DNA from: Xiphophorus maculatus
Lineage: Eukaryota > Chordata > Actinopteri > Cyprinodontiformes > Poeciliidae
Direction: 5' to 3'
DNA length: 64,000 nt
Assembly: GCF_002775205.1 (NCBI RefSeq)
Contig: NC_036457.1
Span: forward strand, 22,960,720 to 23,024,719
The first letter of the stretch is position 1. The number at the start of each line of letters is the position of its first letter. The position numbers and the translations under genes were made by a program. A model generated the notes under the pieces. The model searched no databases, had not been told where the DNA came from, and saw only the letters and a program-made list of their open reading frames with translations. Shown here in pieces: positions 12,301 through 24,024 of this stretch.

Positions 12301-15300
12301 TACTCATTTCAAGTAATTCCACCGAGGTATTTTGATGATAACCAAGCATGTGATCCTTCAACCCCCAACCACAAAAATTCCATAATGGACTACTGTAGAC
12401 ATGATCCACCCAGAGTAAAGCAGCTCAAACTGTTGAATTAATTACTGAATGTCAGGCTGCAAGAAAATCCACACCAGTAAAGCAGTCCAAGTCGTTGAAG
12501 TCACTGTGCAAAAAACAATGTTCATTCATAACTGAGGTACAGGAAACTGCTCCATAACAAAGCTGTTTTACAACAGCAGAGCCTCCTAATAGGACAGAAT
12601 GCACTCTGCTTGAATACTATGTAGCTTTTAGGACAAAGTCAATTTTATAACAGATTTCACAGAATGTTCTTTAGAGTACAATGAAATAGGAACAGTGGCA
12701 TAACTGACATTTAAAAGCAAAAAATTTTTAAAAGGAAATACAGCCTGCTTAATATTAAAATATTTCTCAAGCAAAAGTCAGACTGTTGTGTTTCCGGTTT
12801 TGTGATTGCTGAGACGTGGTCTGACCAACCAACGCACAAGTTCCTCAGACTAAACTGGACAACTGAATCTAAATGGACATATTTGTCCGATTTGCTTTCA
12901 GGCACAATATTCAAGCCTTTTCGAGTTTAAATAAAGGAAATTGTCAGCCATTTCTTAATGTCTGACAAACTTCCCAGGAGGTTTAACAATTTATGTACTT
13001 CTGAAAGACAGACGTCAGCGTTCTGTGTCGTTTGAGAATTGTCATCTGTAGATTAGCGGCGGAAGGCAGAGGAAGTGAACGAAGTTGTTCAGTCCATTTT
13101 GACCACGGTTCCAAATATTAAGCAATAAAGTCGGATCAAGGGGAATGTTTAAGACGTTTTAGTGCTGGCAAAGAAGTTGTGTCCTTACTCCACATTAAGG
13201 TTACTTACAGCACACACAATTTCAGGTAAGCTTCATCAAGTTGCCACATTACAAACATCAGGGCCAAACATTGGATAAAAATAGAGCTGGACAATATGGC
13301 CAGAAAACTCATCACGATATACGCATTTCATGTCAGGTGATAGATAATTATTGATGTTGGTAATTATTGATTTTGTTTAAAATATCTGAATACAGCCAAA
13401 CTGTTTGCATGACCCGTTTTAATCACGGTTTTCATTCCACACCATTATTTTATTTTTAAGCAGTTATGAGGCACGGTGGCAAAACCTGAAACTTACTCAG
13501 GTTTTTAAGCGAGTTTCAGTTGGTGAGTGAATTGGTTGACGCCACACATCTTGCTTAGCTCACCAAGAAAGGCTGAGCAGCTAAAGCATCTCCCAGAATG
13601 CTGTGCAGTTCTGGATAGAGAATATTTTAACAGAACTGTGCTGATGTGTTGGGATACTACGGACTTTGGCCAAACCTGATTTTCTTAGAGTTTTAGTATG
13701 TTCAGAAATACTTGTATTTTGTTCACAGATTACAATATAATAAACATCTGTTCTGTGTGTTCTTAAAACTAAAAGCCTTAAAACTAAAGTGAGAATAAAT
13801 AAAATCATTTGCCTAAACATCATTGATGAGTCATAAATATAAGAAAAAAAAATTTCCAGTATGGCGGCAGAGTGAATAATCACCCTCTGTCTACGTAGGT
13901 TCTCTACATAAGCAGTCGACCGTTTTTCTTGGTTGTATGCTTTAAGAAAAACAATCAGCAGTTGTTTCTCTGCTGATTGTTTTGTTGTAACAAAACAGAA
14001 GTCGTTTTGTTACTGAAACAACTTTTATTGTTTCAGTAACAACAAAAGTTACTGAAAATTTCGTTGTTTCAGGAACTGTTTTCAGTTACTGAAACAAAAG
14101 TGATCTTATGAATAAAGAAAGGTAAAGTTATAATTCAAACACAGTAGCAATCAACTAAGCAACATCCTCCCCATTTTCTCGATCTATATTTCTATTTTGT
14201 TCTGACTCATGTTCTGGTCTAGACCTATATACTGTAGGTTTCATCTAATAGTCTTCACATTAGAAACCATCCCCTTAGCACAATAACAGTTCCTTTAGCA
14301 GCTTACTATGTGAAGCTGTTGCTTACAGCAGGGCTTTGAATGAATACGCCTTTTTTAAAGCAGGAGCAGTTCAGATAGAGGCTCAGAGGCCTGAAGATGC
14401 CACATGATGCTAATCATGTGAATTGAACAAAAAAAACAATCTTTATCCTAAAACCATTCCCCAGTCTCACAAGTTTCGTAGCACTGAGCAACGCAATAAT
14501 GTCATCTCTGAATGCAAATACCTTTACTGACAGACCGCTAAAATCATATAGATAGTTAGGAAGACCTTGGGTGCAGAAAACACAACGCAAGCTTTAAACC
14601 TGCAGTAAACTGAGAAGAGCCTCTCTACTGTCCCAGAACAATGAAATATATTCATGGGCTTCATGAGATTTAAACCTTAAACCTGTTGCACATTACATAA
14701 AACGAGAATAAGTGATTACAGTCAAATGTTGGGCATCAAGTCCTACAATAACTATAACATGATGTACCAACTGGATTGCGTCTTAAAGTAGGATGAAAAG
14801 GTCTCATCAGGGAGACTTCCAGAGGAACGCTGCAGCATCGCCAGCAGGCATGTTAGAAAGGCCCCGGAAACCTAAGAGCATTTACAAGCAGGAGACAGGC
14901 TGGGTGATGAGACTAGAACATGAAAGATTAGAATGGGTTAGCGATTTGCCAGAGCAGGGATATTGTGGTTAGTTTAATGCAGAACATTGTTACATTGATG
15001 ATCTAGTGATGCAGAGACAGTTTTCTCTTCCCTCATCATGTAGCAGCAGAGCTTGTCACCGAGTTCAGAAAGCAGACTAGATCTGGGAGACACTGCATGA
15101 CTTTCACAAGCAAAGATCTTTATAACTCTAGGTCACACACTCTACCCTGCACCGTAAATCAAGTCCATTTTTAAAACATTTTTACCTCAAAAGGCCCTCA
15201 ACTTATTTAAATCAAGGACTTAGTATAACTATACAAGATTTAAAAGAAAAAGTTAAATACACTTAATTTGATTAAAGTCAACTTTGGAATTAATTTTACA

Positions 15301-16602
15301 CCCAAAAACTCACTGGACTTCATTTAATTGGGTGTTTTTAAAAACCATGAGCAAAGGAAAGATATTTTGACTCACTTTTTTCCTGTTAAATACAACATTA
15401 CACTTTACAGAACGCTGCCTGGAACAAGATCTGGCAACAAATTGTCTCGTTTGCCAACATCGTATAAATGTCTACATGAAGTTTCACTGACTAAACCCCA
15501 ACTGTACTGTACTGACATTTTTGCTGTTATTGTTCATTCCTAAAGCATGATCCCTCAGATCTGCTCTTAAAATAAAGTTCTAATGTCTTCACATTTATGG
15601 GCATCTTGAAATGAAACAACCTCTGAAAACACAAGTGTCGACACTAGGCATGTCTACAGAGTCAATCTGAGAGCTTAAAGAGAAATACTGAGATGATCAT
15701 CTGTAGATTAAGAGCATGGGAAAAAAATTAAGAGGTTGAACATTTACTAAAGGAATATATTGTGCAGAGAAGCATGTTCCGACACCAGTGGAGACCCAGA
15801 CAGGATCCACACCGACAACACGTACCTCCAGGAGGAGCAGAGTCTCTGTGATGAACCTGGTGGTTGGTGGTGATGCCTGCCTCAGATCAGCAACCACAGA
15901 CACCAGACTCCGTTTCTCCTGCTTCTTACTGCAGACAAAAAACAGGAAGCCGTTATTCCACCATGACTGCTCAGTCCGCACAATCAATCCCAAGGTCATC
16001 ATGCTTTAGTCTGAACACAACATACGTGAGCAAAGCATGGAAGTAATGGATGAAGTCCACAACTTCTGCTTTGCCGAGTTCCAAAAGCCTGTCCTGACCA
16101 TCTGCTGGGAATATGATGAGAGGGCAGCCATGCTGGTCAAACACACCTGAACAGAGCAGAGAACCAGCAAAGAGTTGACACTGGTACATCTGTCACTGTA
16201 GGTTTTACTTCAACTCAGTCTACCCAAACACCTGCAGAATCAGCTTATATAAACCATATTCTGATTACTTTATGTAAACAGCAAAGTAAAGAAAAAAAAA
16301 CTATGAAAAGCAGAAATACCAGGGAGCCAGACAGCTCCAGAACCCAGCACACCGTCTGAGGGCAGCAGCGGAGAGGAGCCGCGGTCCTGCACCGGCGTCT
16401 GGATGCCTGCAAAGTTTGGCGCAAAGTTAGGATTTCTACTGGAAACACGCCCGACCCGACTTTCCAGTCGTTCCTGTTCCATGAGCAGCAGAGAAACCGA
16501 CGCAGCACATTCCACAGACTGCAAACAACTCCCGACCGGAGGGGGGGAGACAATCCACGACGAAGCTGTGGACCGTGTCAGGGCCTCGGTGTGTCCGGAC
16601 AC
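3319..16602 (-). CDS. SEC14-like/spectrin-repeat protein, 1,306 aa, 16 coding exons
   Basis: Coding exons (minus): 16320-16602, 16026-16146, 15826-15928, 11647-11760, 11456-11572, 10741-10901, 9320-9466, 9121-9223, 8452-8577, 8174-8356, 7760-7998, 5867-6703, 5074-5170, 4857-4964, 3506-4588, 3319-3417. They total 3,921 nt, in frame throughout. Residues about 95-246 look like a SEC14/CRAL-TRIO domain (FDQHGCPLIIFPA start, YIIQPKRKDAAKLLLKLL core, PASLGGYFLYCHSSWVSF end). Residues 247-565 are helical and spectrin-like. Residues 566-1274 are acidic, Ser/Pro-rich and probably disordered, with one conserved-looking patch (NPWLSLPVDDLENSY). The last exon adds a short aromatic tail. The domain order matches the N-terminal half of PLEKHG4, KIAA1755, MCF2L and TRIO, but no DH or PH domain is visible. 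Lipid binding and Rho-pathway scaffolding are inference. The start at 16602 is the first Met in frame; a later Met (MEQERL) is possible. Confidence 0.85.
6805..6900. repeat. Three tandem perfect hairpins (intronic)
   Basis: Three adjoining palindromes of unrelated sequence sit in the intron between the 7760-7998 and 5867-6703 exons. Arms are 6805-6819/6821-6835 (15 bp, 1-nt spacer), 6833-6843/6852-6862 (11 bp, 8-nt loop) and 6865-6880/6885-6900 (16 bp, 4-nt loop). All arms pair perfectly. No coding potential or known RNA family is recognised. Confidence 0.85.
11240..11298. repeat. Tc1/mariner-like terminal remnant
   Basis: The stretch ending GGGTATGAATACTTTTGCAA followed by GCCACTGTA has the wording of the outer end of fish Tc1-like elements. 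Only this end is recognisable; no transposase reading frame lies next to it. It is in the intron between the 11647-11760 and 11456-11572 side of the SEC14/spectrin gene and the 10741-10901 exon. Confidence 0.4.
13280..13620. repeat. Dispersed repeat, copy A
   Basis: Starts at GAGCTGGACAATATGGCC and shares a run of blocks with 34150-34480: ATAATTATTGAT, TTTTATTTTTAAGC, GTTATGAG, a GTTGACGCCAC/GTTGATGCCAC block, TTGCTTAG and CATCTCCCAGAAT. The order and spacing are kept, so both are copies of one interspersed family, probably a non-autonomous DNA transposon. Confidence 0.7.
13948..14100. repeat. Cascade of overlapping hairpins
   Basis: Five overlapping palindromes: arms 13948-13961/13970-13983 (14 bp), 13987-13996/14004-14013 (10 bp), 14007-14021/14028-14042 (15 bp), 14031-14040/14048-14057 (10 bp), and a fifth near 14064-14095 with one mismatch. 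Several share arms (TTGTTTCAGTAACAA and its complement), so alternative foldings compete. Intronic, no coding content. Confidence 0.85.
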
Positions 16603-17000
16603 AAAGCACCTGTCTGCCAGGCGTCCGTACCTGCGTGGCGGCTCATGTTCAACTCCTCAACCGCTGAAGTTTTCCTTCATCTGCAGGCTTCTGTTTCTGG
16701 GCTGAACCACAACCTGTTGCTTCAGGGAACCGAGACCACACACAGGTCCTGTCCTCCACCGGTCACGGCCAGTTGGGGCGGGTCTGAACGCTTCTTTCCG
16801 CCATCTTCCAACCGAGCACCGATGTCTGGCTAACACCGCTTAGTGCGAGATGCTCCAATGTTTTATAGACCGGAGAGGGAGGAGAGAAGTCTCAGAGGGG
16901 CGGGCCAAGATGCAGACCCGGCCCCCGGCCTGGACCCGGACCGGACCCGGACCGGACCCGGACCATGCAGGGCTGGAATCGGGACTCAGTCAGGAGAGCT
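16603..17000 (-). promoter_or_regulatory. GC-rich 5' region of the SEC14/spectrin gene
   Basis: Directly upstream of the first coding exon the sequence is rich in CpG and G/C compared with its AT-rich surroundings, as expected for a CpG-type promoter and 5' UTR. It includes three perfect copies of the 11-bp unit GGACCCGGACC at 16932-16964. No TATA box is evident. The transcription start cannot be placed. Confidence 0.5.
16932..16964. repeat. 11-bp GC-rich tandem repeat, three copies
   Basis: Three perfect head-to-tail copies of GGACCCGGACC, inside the putative promoter region of the SEC14/spectrin gene. Confidence 0.9.
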
Positions 17001-17293
17001 GAGGTGTAAAACTGACCCGCGGAGGAATCAACGGGTCACGGAAAAGTCAAATCAATAGTCATTACACAATGACCGTTGAAATGCAACATTTTATAAGAAA
17101 ATCTCACCCAAAAGAAAAAAAAATCTTGATTCAAAACTTTTGTATCACAAAATCTAACTTGTCCAGTCTACACCTGCTGCTCTGCAACACACTAAACCTT
17201 GTTTCTAATTGAAGATGGTTTTAGTCTGGTCTGTCTCCTTTAACTGCTTTCTTCAGCTGAGATTACTCAGTCACTGGCTTCTGTCTGCTCATT

Positions 17294-17393
<100 letters not shown>

Positions 17394-17564
17394 CCTTTGT
17401 GTTTCTGGACTGGTGATCTGCCCACTGTGTTCCCTGCTTCTCACCCAACAGCCGCTATATTCTCACCCAGGTGTGCTAAGCTTAAACCTGCACCTGAATG
17501 AATAAAATTCTTTCTTTGTGAGGGTAAAATATAAATTCTGGAATTATCTAGTCAGACTCTAGAG

Positions 17565-17788
17565 CAGGGGTGGGCAATCCTGGTCCTCGAGGGCCGGTGT
17601 CCTGCAGTTCTTGGATGTCTCCCTGGTCCAACACACTTGAATCCAACAGCTGAATCACCTCCCAAGTGCAGTCAAGTTCTCCAGAGTCCTGCTAATGACC
17701 TCATTATTTGACTCAGGTGTGTTGAAGTAGAGACACATCTAATAGTTGCAGGAGACCGACCCTCGAGACCTGGAGTTGCCCACCCCTG
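17565..17788. mobile_element. hAT-type MITE with 8-bp target duplication
   Basis: A 224-bp element with inverted ends CAGGGGTGGGCAA and TTGCCCACCCCTG. It is flanked by CTCTAGAG (17557-17564) and CTCTAGAA (17789-17796), a 7/8 match. The length of the duplication and its CTAG core fit hAT (Charlie-like) insertion preference. It has no coding capacity. Confidence 0.85.
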
Positions 17789-18850
17789 CTCTAGAACCAA
17801 GTTCTGCAGATACTGTGCAGGGTCACCTGGATGGAGGGCCAAAATTGACATAATTAAAACATAATTAAAAATAAAACCAGAAATGTATACAACTGAAAAT
17901 GACATTAATAATAATAATATCCTTCTTCTAAATTATATCTGGAGAACCTTAGTAAAGTATATTAGTAAATATTATCGAGTCAAGATGCTCAGAACTCTTA
18001 CCAATGAAGACTGAATTCTGATTTCAAATCAAGCAGAACTTCAACAAATTATCTGCACACATATCCAGCAGGGTTACATTTTGTGTTAAAAAAAAGATTG
18101 TGGTTTAATTTTTTGGATCACAAACTCTCAGAATATTAAAAAGGTTGATCTCACTTAATTGTTCATCACTGGATTAAATGTGTTTCTGGTCTGAATCCTC
18201 TCAGCAGCCTATCATGTTTGACTGATGTGACAATAAATCGTTTATTCCATTAATCTGGTCTGGTCCTTAACTTAACTTCATACATTCATAATTTGACATA
18301 AATGCAGTAAGTTTGATTCCACATCAATGCTCTGAAAATCACCAACTCTGCTCTAACATTCCTGATAGGCCAGATTTAATTGAATCTTTTTGTGGAAACA
18401 AAACAGAAAGAGAAATAGAGTGTGATGTTGCTTTCATTGATACTGAGGATTGAAAAGGAACTCCAAAAATGTGTGTGAACATCGTTATGCTTTCACATAA
18501 ACAGAACCAGTGTTCTGTTATGTTTTAAGGTTACCTTCTTAGGAACCTTAGAGTAAAATGAGAAAACATGACATGTGCTAGTGGTTCTAAACGAATCATA
18601 ATATCGCTGATGACATGTTAACAATCAACTCAGATATCTTGCTCATCCAGTTTTGGTATCGCATTCATCTATCACCTCACTTTCTCATTAAATTTTAAAT
18701 CTTATGCTTGTCTTTGCACGTTGGATATAATTTTTGAATGATTGACAGAACATTCAACCCCTCATGTGTTTAAATGAGTTTTAATTGGTTACATTTTCTA
18801 CTGCATTTTAGAAACATTTTGCTCATATATACTTTTCTAATCCTTTACTA

Positions 18851-19067
18851 CAGGTGTCAAACTCCAGTCCTCAAGGGCCGCAGTCCTGCAACTTTTAGAT
18901 GTGCCTCTGCTGCACCACACCTGAGTAGAATAATTAGGTCATTAAAGCTCTGGAGAACTGATCTACACAAGGAGGAGGAAATTAAACCATTTCATTCCAG
19001 TGTTTTGTACCTGTGGCACATCCTGTGCAGGACAGCAGCCCCTGAGGACTGGAGTTTGAGACCCCTG
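18851..19067. mobile_element. hAT-type MITE, second copy
   Basis: A 217-bp relative of the element at 49184-49396: ends CAGGTGTCAAACTCCAGTCC and its complement, and shared internal wording (TTTTAGATGTGCCTCTGCTG). Flanks CTTTACTA and CTTTAGAC match at only five positions, so the duplication has decayed or a border is displaced. Confidence 0.8.
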
Positions 19068-19843
19068 CTTTAGACCAAAATGTAGACATTTTTAAAGATT
19101 ATCAGTTTCAATGTTTTGTTGCAGAGCTGCTGTTACTGGTGAGACCCACAAAAAGATGTTCAGTTCTTTCACGGTTTGCCAAACAAATTCTACAACACCA
19201 GCCTGCGCATGAATAAACCTGGGCAAAGGTGCCATGACTCCTCCTTCCCTCTCCCCATTTTTCATATCTGTCAAACATAACATTAGTGATGATTTGTTAG
19301 TCACATTTTTTGTTTGTGGTGCCACGATATTAATGATGTTAATACAAGTGTATGAAGCAGCACAAAGGAGAATGTATGCAGCACTGATAGCATGGACGTT
19401 TTGACAACAGTTTAATTACATAAAGGAAATATGGAGGTCAGCTTCAAGCTGAACTAGCTGCTTGTTGTGGCTGTGGGATGAGGGTTGATTTGCAGCAGGA
19501 GTTACACATGAAGAAATTGGGGTGGTGTGGAGAAACAAGGATAGAGACAGTATATGGAGTAAGGCGAGAGCGGGAAGAAAATATCTAGATTAGGTTTTGG
19601 TCATATGAGGTTAAACAGTATATTATTTAAAATGGGAAAACATCTTACAGGAAAATGTGATTTTTGTTTTGCAAGAAAAGACACTGAACATTTTTGATAA
19701 ACTTTCCACTTCTGAATCTTATTGGGCTTTTTTGCTTTGTTTTGTTATTTTTTTGTTATTTTTTAGCAAAGGTATCTTAAAAAGATAAATTAAGAGAAAA
19801 TATATGTTTTTGTTTGTGTTTTTTTAAGTATTGAAATCTGTGT

Positions 19844-20145
19844 AGGCTGCACAGTGGTGCAGTTGGTAGCACTGCTGGGTTTGATTCCCAGGACCTTCTA
19901 TGCATGTTCTCCTTGTTCATGTGTGGTTTCTCTCCAGGTACTCCAGCTTCCTCCCACAGTCAAAAACATAACTGTCAGGTTTAATGATATCTTTAAATTC
20001 TCCTGTGGGTGTGTGCATTTTTTTTAGTCCTGTCTGTCTCTGTGTTGGACTGGCGACCTGTAGAGGGTGACTGTTGACAGCTGGAGATAGGCACCAGCAC
20101 CCCTCACAACCCCACTATGGTTAAGTGTGTAAAATAATGGAATGA
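19844..20145 (+). repeat. tRNA-like SINE, internally deleted
   Basis: Begins GGCTGCACAGTGGTGCAG and TTGGTAGCACT, a tRNA-like promoter A-box region, followed by GGGTTTGATTCCCAGG (B-box). It continues with the fish SINE body (CATGTTCTCC, TCTCCAGGTACTCCAGC, TTCCTCCCACAGTC, GACTGGCGACCTGT, GGAGATAGGCACCAGCACCC). The spacer between the A and B boxes seems shortened compared with related copies I remember. Confidence 0.75.
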
Positions 20146-20202
20146 AGGTATCTGTCTGACATATATTTAGTCTTTTGAAACTTACCAAATCATTAGAGGG
20201 GA

Positions 20203-21824
20203 CAGGGCCGTGCAGAGACCTTTGGAGGGGCAGGGGCTCAAATTTAAAAAATGAAATGAAATGAATCAAAATGACTCCAAAGCATCAGCAGACAGATAGG
20301 GGCCACAGGGGGATTCCAGGTAGATTCCAGAGATGCGCATCGCAGCAACTGTTCCTCCAGGGCCGGCCCAAGGTAATGGGGCCTTAGACAGAACCCCCCT
20401 CCCTCCGGAACCCATCCTACTAAGAACCTCAGTATCCTAACATGTATAAATATAGATAAGGTGAATCTGTGAGAAGGAGACCAGGTTTATTGGCCGAGTT
20501 TAAAATCAATCACTGATTATTGGTTATTTGCTGTGATGTATTTGTGAACAAATCCAATTCAAACACAAAGATTACACCATATTGTAGCCATGGTAACACA
20601 ACAATCAAACTATCAAGATGATTCTTTAAACTTTTACAAAGTAAACTTCCTAATTAAATCCTAAATGTACTATTTATTTTTCTCAGCTGAATGCATTAAA
20701 TAAAATGTAATAACATTGTTATTCTCTATAAATGATGCTACAGGTTTAGATCTATGGTCTGTGTTACAATTAAACCATTTCTAGGGGCCCCTGAGAGTCT
20801 GGAAGCCCCTGAGAGTCTGGAAGCCCCTAAATGGCCCCTACCAGCAGCTACTGAGTTTTCTTTGCCTTGATATCCCAGTCTTATAATTCTAGTTCTAGAG
20901 GTTTAACATTGAAACATTATATAGAGTTAAGCCCTTTGAGTTTTTGATCTATAAATCAGTCTGCAACCAGGTTGTTCTAGAGGTTAAATAGATATTATTA
21001 GGGCTTAATTAGTAAAATGGCCGCAAATTAGCTTATTTCATAACTTTATAACCTTTGACCTTCTGTCCTCTGGTCTGTTTAACAGCTACAGTCTCAGATC
21101 AGCTCAGCCCTCCAGGACTGTCAGCAGCAGAAACAGAAACTTTATACCTGATGAGGAAAATATAGACTATAATTGCTTTGCATTTCCCCGCATGATGGCA
21201 ATGATATAGTAGGATCCAATTAGATTCTTGATTAATATGGGTTGTTGTTATGTTGTTGTACGGAGTTTTTGTTCAATGTGCCCCTTTTTTAAATTTGACC
21301 CCCTGACCCTCCAAAGGTCTCTGCATGGCCCTAGACTCAAGCTGCCTGTACTGAACCGGGCCTTTAGCAGAATGATGAAGTTAAAGTCAGAAGTTTTCTC
21401 TGCAGCTGAAGCATTTCTGAGTTTAGGGGCGAGGCGGGTTTTGTCCTGCTATTGCAAGGATGATTATGAAAATATAAATAGAAACAGTTTTTCTAACGTC
21501 AACATCAGACCTACGTTTTTATTCACAAACCAGTGTATGAAAAAATATTCTTGCCCATAATTTGATAGTTAGAGGACACAGATCCTCCTCCTCCTCACCT
21601 TGGACCCGGAGTTTGAACAACATGGAGGCTCTGAGAGTCATTATTAGACTGAGGGCAGCCAGACTAGTTTATTTTTACTAAATTATTATATTTAGTTAAA
21701 TATTATTGCTGAGGGGCACAAACAGGCCTTCTGACATACAGATTAAAAAAAACAATCTCAAAAAGGGCACTAGGGGCATCAAGGATAAAAAGGGCAGGGG
21801 CTCAACCCCCCCTGCACGTGCCTG
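20203..21824. mobile_element. hAT-like composite element with 8-bp target duplication
   Basis: Left end CAGGGCCGTGCAGAGACC, right end complement of CAGGCACGTGCAGGG. Flanks AGAGGGGA (20195-20202) and AGAGGGAA (21825-21832) match 7/8. Inside, 21290-21337 is an inverted copy of the left end (20203-20250), and another hAT-like start (CAGGGCCGGCCCAAGG) lies near 20361, so the 1.6 kb is a nest or composite. No transposase frame is recognised. Confidence 0.65.
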
Positions 21825-21839
21825 AGAGGGAAAGTTGGT

Positions 21840-22545
21840 ATGTTAGAGTTCTTATAGATGGAAAACTTCTGATTGGATGCAGCAATGACAAACAGATAGG
21901 AAAAGCAATAAGATGACTTTTGTTGGTAACATAAATGTGAGTAAATTTGCAAAGGTAGAGAACGGGTCTGGCCCCTCGGGAGGTGTTATTTCAAAAGTTC
22001 CTTTGGGGATGGAGATGAAGGAGCTTGTGTTGAACTTACAGCCACACAAGGTGTAACAGGTAAAAGTGCTAAAAAATCAACTGGAGAAGTTGAGAAAAGG
22101 GACACTGAATCTGTATTGATTTAGTTTACACTTAAATCAACAGAGGTGTAAGCTAAATCATCACAAATTTACTTTACACAGAAACACAAAAAACAACTAA
22201 ATGATTATCTGTTTTTTTATTATTTGTAAAGTTCAGTATAAGGAATACATCCCTACATCTATGAGATGTTACAGGTGTCAGGAATTTGGACATATAGGAA
22301 AAGATTGCAGAGGGATAAGGAGGTGTGATGGTGATCATGACTATGGTGATAGTGTAGGTGTAAGTGTAGAGAGGGAGTACAGAACTGGAGGAAATCATAG
22401 AGTGGCCTATTGGGGATGTGAAATTATGAAAAGAGAGATTGATGTGCAGCAGATAAAACTAAGGATAAAGTATGCAGAAGCAGTGAGGCGGGAGAATCAG
22501 GAACTTAGAGAAACAGGGAAGAAACAAAAAGAGCAAGTATAAGCT
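21840..22545 (+). pseudogene. Non-LTR retrotransposon ORF1 remnant with CCHC zinc knuckle
   Basis: Frame pieces read as a LINE ORF1 nucleic-acid chaperone: VLIDGKLLIGCSNDKQIGKA (about 21850), GVISKVPLGMEMKELVLNL (about 21980), then a perfect CX2CX4HX4C knuckle (CYRCQEFGHIGKDC, about 22272-22313) and a basic KYAEAVRRENQEL tail. Frames shift between the pieces and in-frame stops occur, so it is dead. No ORF2 follows; a MITE sits downstream at 22748. Confidence 0.7.
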
Positions 22546-22747
22546 GAAGGAAAGTTTGCATGGGAGGAGAAAAAAAGAATTGCTATCTTTAATGCTGGAA
22601 CCATTAATGCTACTTCTGGTGTTAAATCCAAAACTGAGAGGATAATTAATAATGATTAATAATTAAAGCAGCCTTACATCCTCTTGATGTGGTAAGATTT
22701 AAGTGGGGAAAAAGTAAGACATTAAAGTGTGCAGGCAAGGCAGGAAC

Positions 22748-23231
22748 CAGTGGCGCAAAAGGTGGCTATGCAGTGTATGCAAGGCATAGGGGCGCTGCAC
22801 TAGAGGGGGCGCAAAAACGAGGTGGGGAATTTTTTTTTATATAGTCAGCATTTTATGTACTTAACAGCTGCTTGTGTATGAAATGATCAATAACAGAGGA
22901 ACAGCACTGATTAGGCGCCCCCCTCCCATACAGGCAGCTTGGGCAGCGGCTGAGGCGCGTTTTTCTTTCTTTTAAATTTGTAGTAATGCCTCAACAACAG
23001 GGAGCTAAAGATGGGGCGCAGAAAAAACTCCGGGGCCCAAAACAGAAAACGGAAGAGGGGGAAGGATAAAGATGTTGGAGAGACGAAGAAAAGCTTTTCA
23101 AAGTGGTTGAAAGACAGAAGGTAAGAAATGTCAGTGTATCAACAAGAGAATTGTAAATATTCAGGTTATCTTAAGCTAGGCTAAAATGATGATGTTCGCA
23201 TCCACCTCAAAAATATGTAGTTGCGGCCCTG
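22748..23231. mobile_element. hAT-type element with perfect 8-bp target duplication
   Basis: A 484-bp element starting CAGTGGCGCAAAAGG and ending GCGGCCCTG, flanked on both sides by GCAGGAAC (22740-22747 and 23232-23239). The interior near 22990-23130 reads as fragments of a KRKK-rich N-terminal region like those of fish hAT/ZMYM-type transposases, with stops, so it is a deletion derivative. Confidence 0.8.
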
Positions 23232-23434
23232 GCAGGAACCATGCACTGAGTGATATTAGTAAGTTTTTTTGGTGTTGCAGCTTCAATTAGGACCAAGGAG
23301 GAAGTATGGAAGTATGAGTAGAAGAAGCACCAAGAGCTGTCTGACTCTTCAACATCATTGAAAAACATTTTACCCTGTTATCTATGCAGGCCTCCTGTCT
23401 GACTACAGGCTGCTCTCTGAATTTCTGCACATTC

Positions 23435-23485
23435 AAGATAAGATTCTTATCTTAAAGAAACTTAAGATAAGTTTCTTATCTTAAG
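23435..23485. repeat. Two tandem hairpins
   Basis: Arms 23435-23443/23445-23453 (9 bp) and 23461-23471/23475-23485 (11 bp), all perfect, built on AAGATAAG/CTTATCTT. Located between the repeat cluster and the rmdn3 5' end. Confidence 0.8.
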
Positions 23486-24024
23486 AAAAGAGAAGTTTAT
23501 CTCTTCAACATTTGTGTCCTCTAAAACTCGCATGTGGTAGGTAGTGTTGTTTAGTTATAATTTCAATGCCTCTATTTTGAAATCCACAGGAAATGCATTG
23601 TACTATTAAATTTAAAGTTATTTTATTTCGAAAGCAAAACCGGAAGTAATTTCGACCGTGCTGGATGGAGGAGCTCGTGAGGTACTCACCAGCACTGCTA
23701 CAAACTGTTGGAGCATCTTGCCTGAAGACAAATAAATGAAAATCCCAACATCAGAATAGTTACTTTCTGAACTCTGGTCGTTATATTGTGGATAAAATGC
23801 GGAGTGACTGGCCGCTTCCTGCTACGCGGTCCGGGTACCAGCGTAGCTGCTAAACGGAGCTTAGGTCGGGTCAGGTGGCAGAACACATGTCACCGTTATC
23901 GCTGTTTGGTTCCAGTTTCGGATAGTCGGATCTCTATTTCTCTAAACGTTGTTAAAGTCAAAATGATGGGCCGCCGTCGATAGGAATAACTAGAGCTGGT
24001 TACTAGACCTGCGAATGCGGAGAA

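Larger units (their letters stand above)
11761..15825 (-). other. Large intron of the SEC14/spectrin gene
   Basis: A 4-kb intron between the exon ending KQEKRSLVSVV...LLLLE and the exon starting EHKRTVHSV. It holds no exon-like frames. It contains a dispersed repeat near 13280-13620, a hairpin cluster near 13948-14100 and otherwise AT-rich unique-looking DNA. Confidence 0.7.
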
